NCBI GenBank assembly: GCA_025458165.1
Contig: JALOTB010000011.1
Span: 1 to 64,000, forward strand
Reading direction: 5' to 3'
DNA from: Chromatiaceae bacterium
Lineage (GTDB): Bacteria; Pseudomonadota; Gammaproteobacteria; Chromatiales; Chromatiaceae
Length of the DNA stretch: 64,000 nt
The notes under the pieces are model-generated. The model was not told where the DNA came from, made no database searches, and saw nothing but the letters and a program-made list of their open reading frames with translations. Every line of letters starts with the position of its first letter. Within the stretch, counting starts at the first letter, position 1. This document shows positions 63,869-64,000 of this stretch, in pieces. The position numbers and the translations under genes were made by a program.

Positions 63869-64000
63869 CTAGCGCCCCTCGCGGGAGTCGTCGGCCGCGG
63901 CGGCGGCTGCCCCTCCCCGCGCAGACCCTGAGCCGCCCAGCAGGCCCTCCAGCAGCCGACGCTGGGCGCGCAGCTCCTCAAGGAGCGGCGTCAGCGCACC
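63869..64000 (-). CDS. C-terminal part of a probable MotA/TolQ/ExbB-family protein
   Basis: The minus-strand frame is open from the window edge to a TAG at 63869-63871. It encodes 43 residues: LTPLLEELRAQRRLLEGLL, and then a Gly/Ala-rich tail ending DDSREGR. The MotA/ExbB assignment is inferred only from coupling (5-nt gap) to the MotB/OmpA-like gene. The visible part is just a cytoplasmic tail. Confidence 0.5.
   Translation of the reverse strand, partial: GALTPLLEELRAQRRLLEGLLGGSGSARGGAAAAAADDSREGR

Noticed and set aside
62526..64000. Zorya-type defence system (ZorA/ZorB are MotA/MotB-like)
   Set aside because: The MotB-like protein is much longer with a large coiled coil, and no ZorC/ZorD-type genes are visible. 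It is more like the common MotA/ExbB plus OmpA pair. The edge of the window prevents a full check.

Overview
The window is GC-rich chromosomal DNA from a gammaproteobacterium. An affiliation with the purple sulfur bacteria (Chromatiales) is inferred, not proven. Support comes from a dissimilatory-type homo-oligomeric ATP sulfurylase (sat), direct-sulfhydrylation methionine synthesis (metY, metH), a candidate persulfide-sensing ArsR regulator, a PHA-granule-region protein, Uma2 and PD-(D/E)XK-like genes, and the gammaproteobacterial arrangement prfB-lysS. No rRNA operon, CRISPR array, prophage or conjugative element is visible. There is one tRNA gene, tRNA-Pro(CGG).

Layout. 0-6.4 kb: tail of an unknown gene, metH, a StbDE/RelE-type toxin-antitoxin pair, an Uma2-family gene, adk and a small unknown gene. 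6.6-9.0 kb: a 44-residue membrane protein divergent from an OmpR/EnvZ-like two-component system, with a palindrome between them. 9.2-11.8 kb: bcp facing the mgtE-truC pair. 11.9-15.5 kb: a signalling operon of a hybrid histidine kinase with a degenerate receiver, a REC-PAS protein and an ArsR protein with the BigR/SqrR cysteine pair. 15.6-21.8 kb: speE, a CDGSH iron-sulfur protein, a solute-binding lipoprotein overlapping a transmembrane GGDEF-EAL protein, and a secreted metallophosphoesterase. 21.8-28 kb: parC, metY, a pentapeptide-repeat protein and sat.

28-45.8 kb: a DUF1631 gene, a DUF4124 lytic transglycosylase, nudF, a Tat-type mepK, a YhaN-like ATPase with central membrane helices, an RNase II-family exoribonuclease, ygfZ, lysS, prfB (with the +1 programmed frameshift), a RAYT-type Y1 transposase overlapping a cupin gene, and a REC-REC-GGDEF-EAL protein with degenerate catalytic motifs. 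45.8-64 kb: ppdK whose 3' end carries an apparent frameshifting deletion, valS, degQ, ispB, tRNA-Pro, tldD-tldE, slyD, a PDZ-less DegP-like lipoprotein, lspA, two divergent Gly-rich Tat-signal proteins, a DUF4124 protein, a type IV pseudopilin, and a MotB/OmpA-type coiled-coil protein with the tail of its probable MotA/ExbB partner.

The most unusual signal is a family of structured intergenic repeats of about 125-170 bp, one copy of which is a tandem pair. They lie at 26664-26819, 28222-28509, 36260-36418 and 62505-62630. They share an order of hairpins whose stems differ in sequence between copies but keep their pairing. They sit against or inside the 3' ends of genes; one supplies the last ~32 codons and the stop of the MotB/OmpA-like gene. 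The window also holds three c-di-GMP-type or two-component modules with altered key residues, and a binding-protein-coupled GGDEF-EAL sensor with no ABC permease or ATPase nearby.
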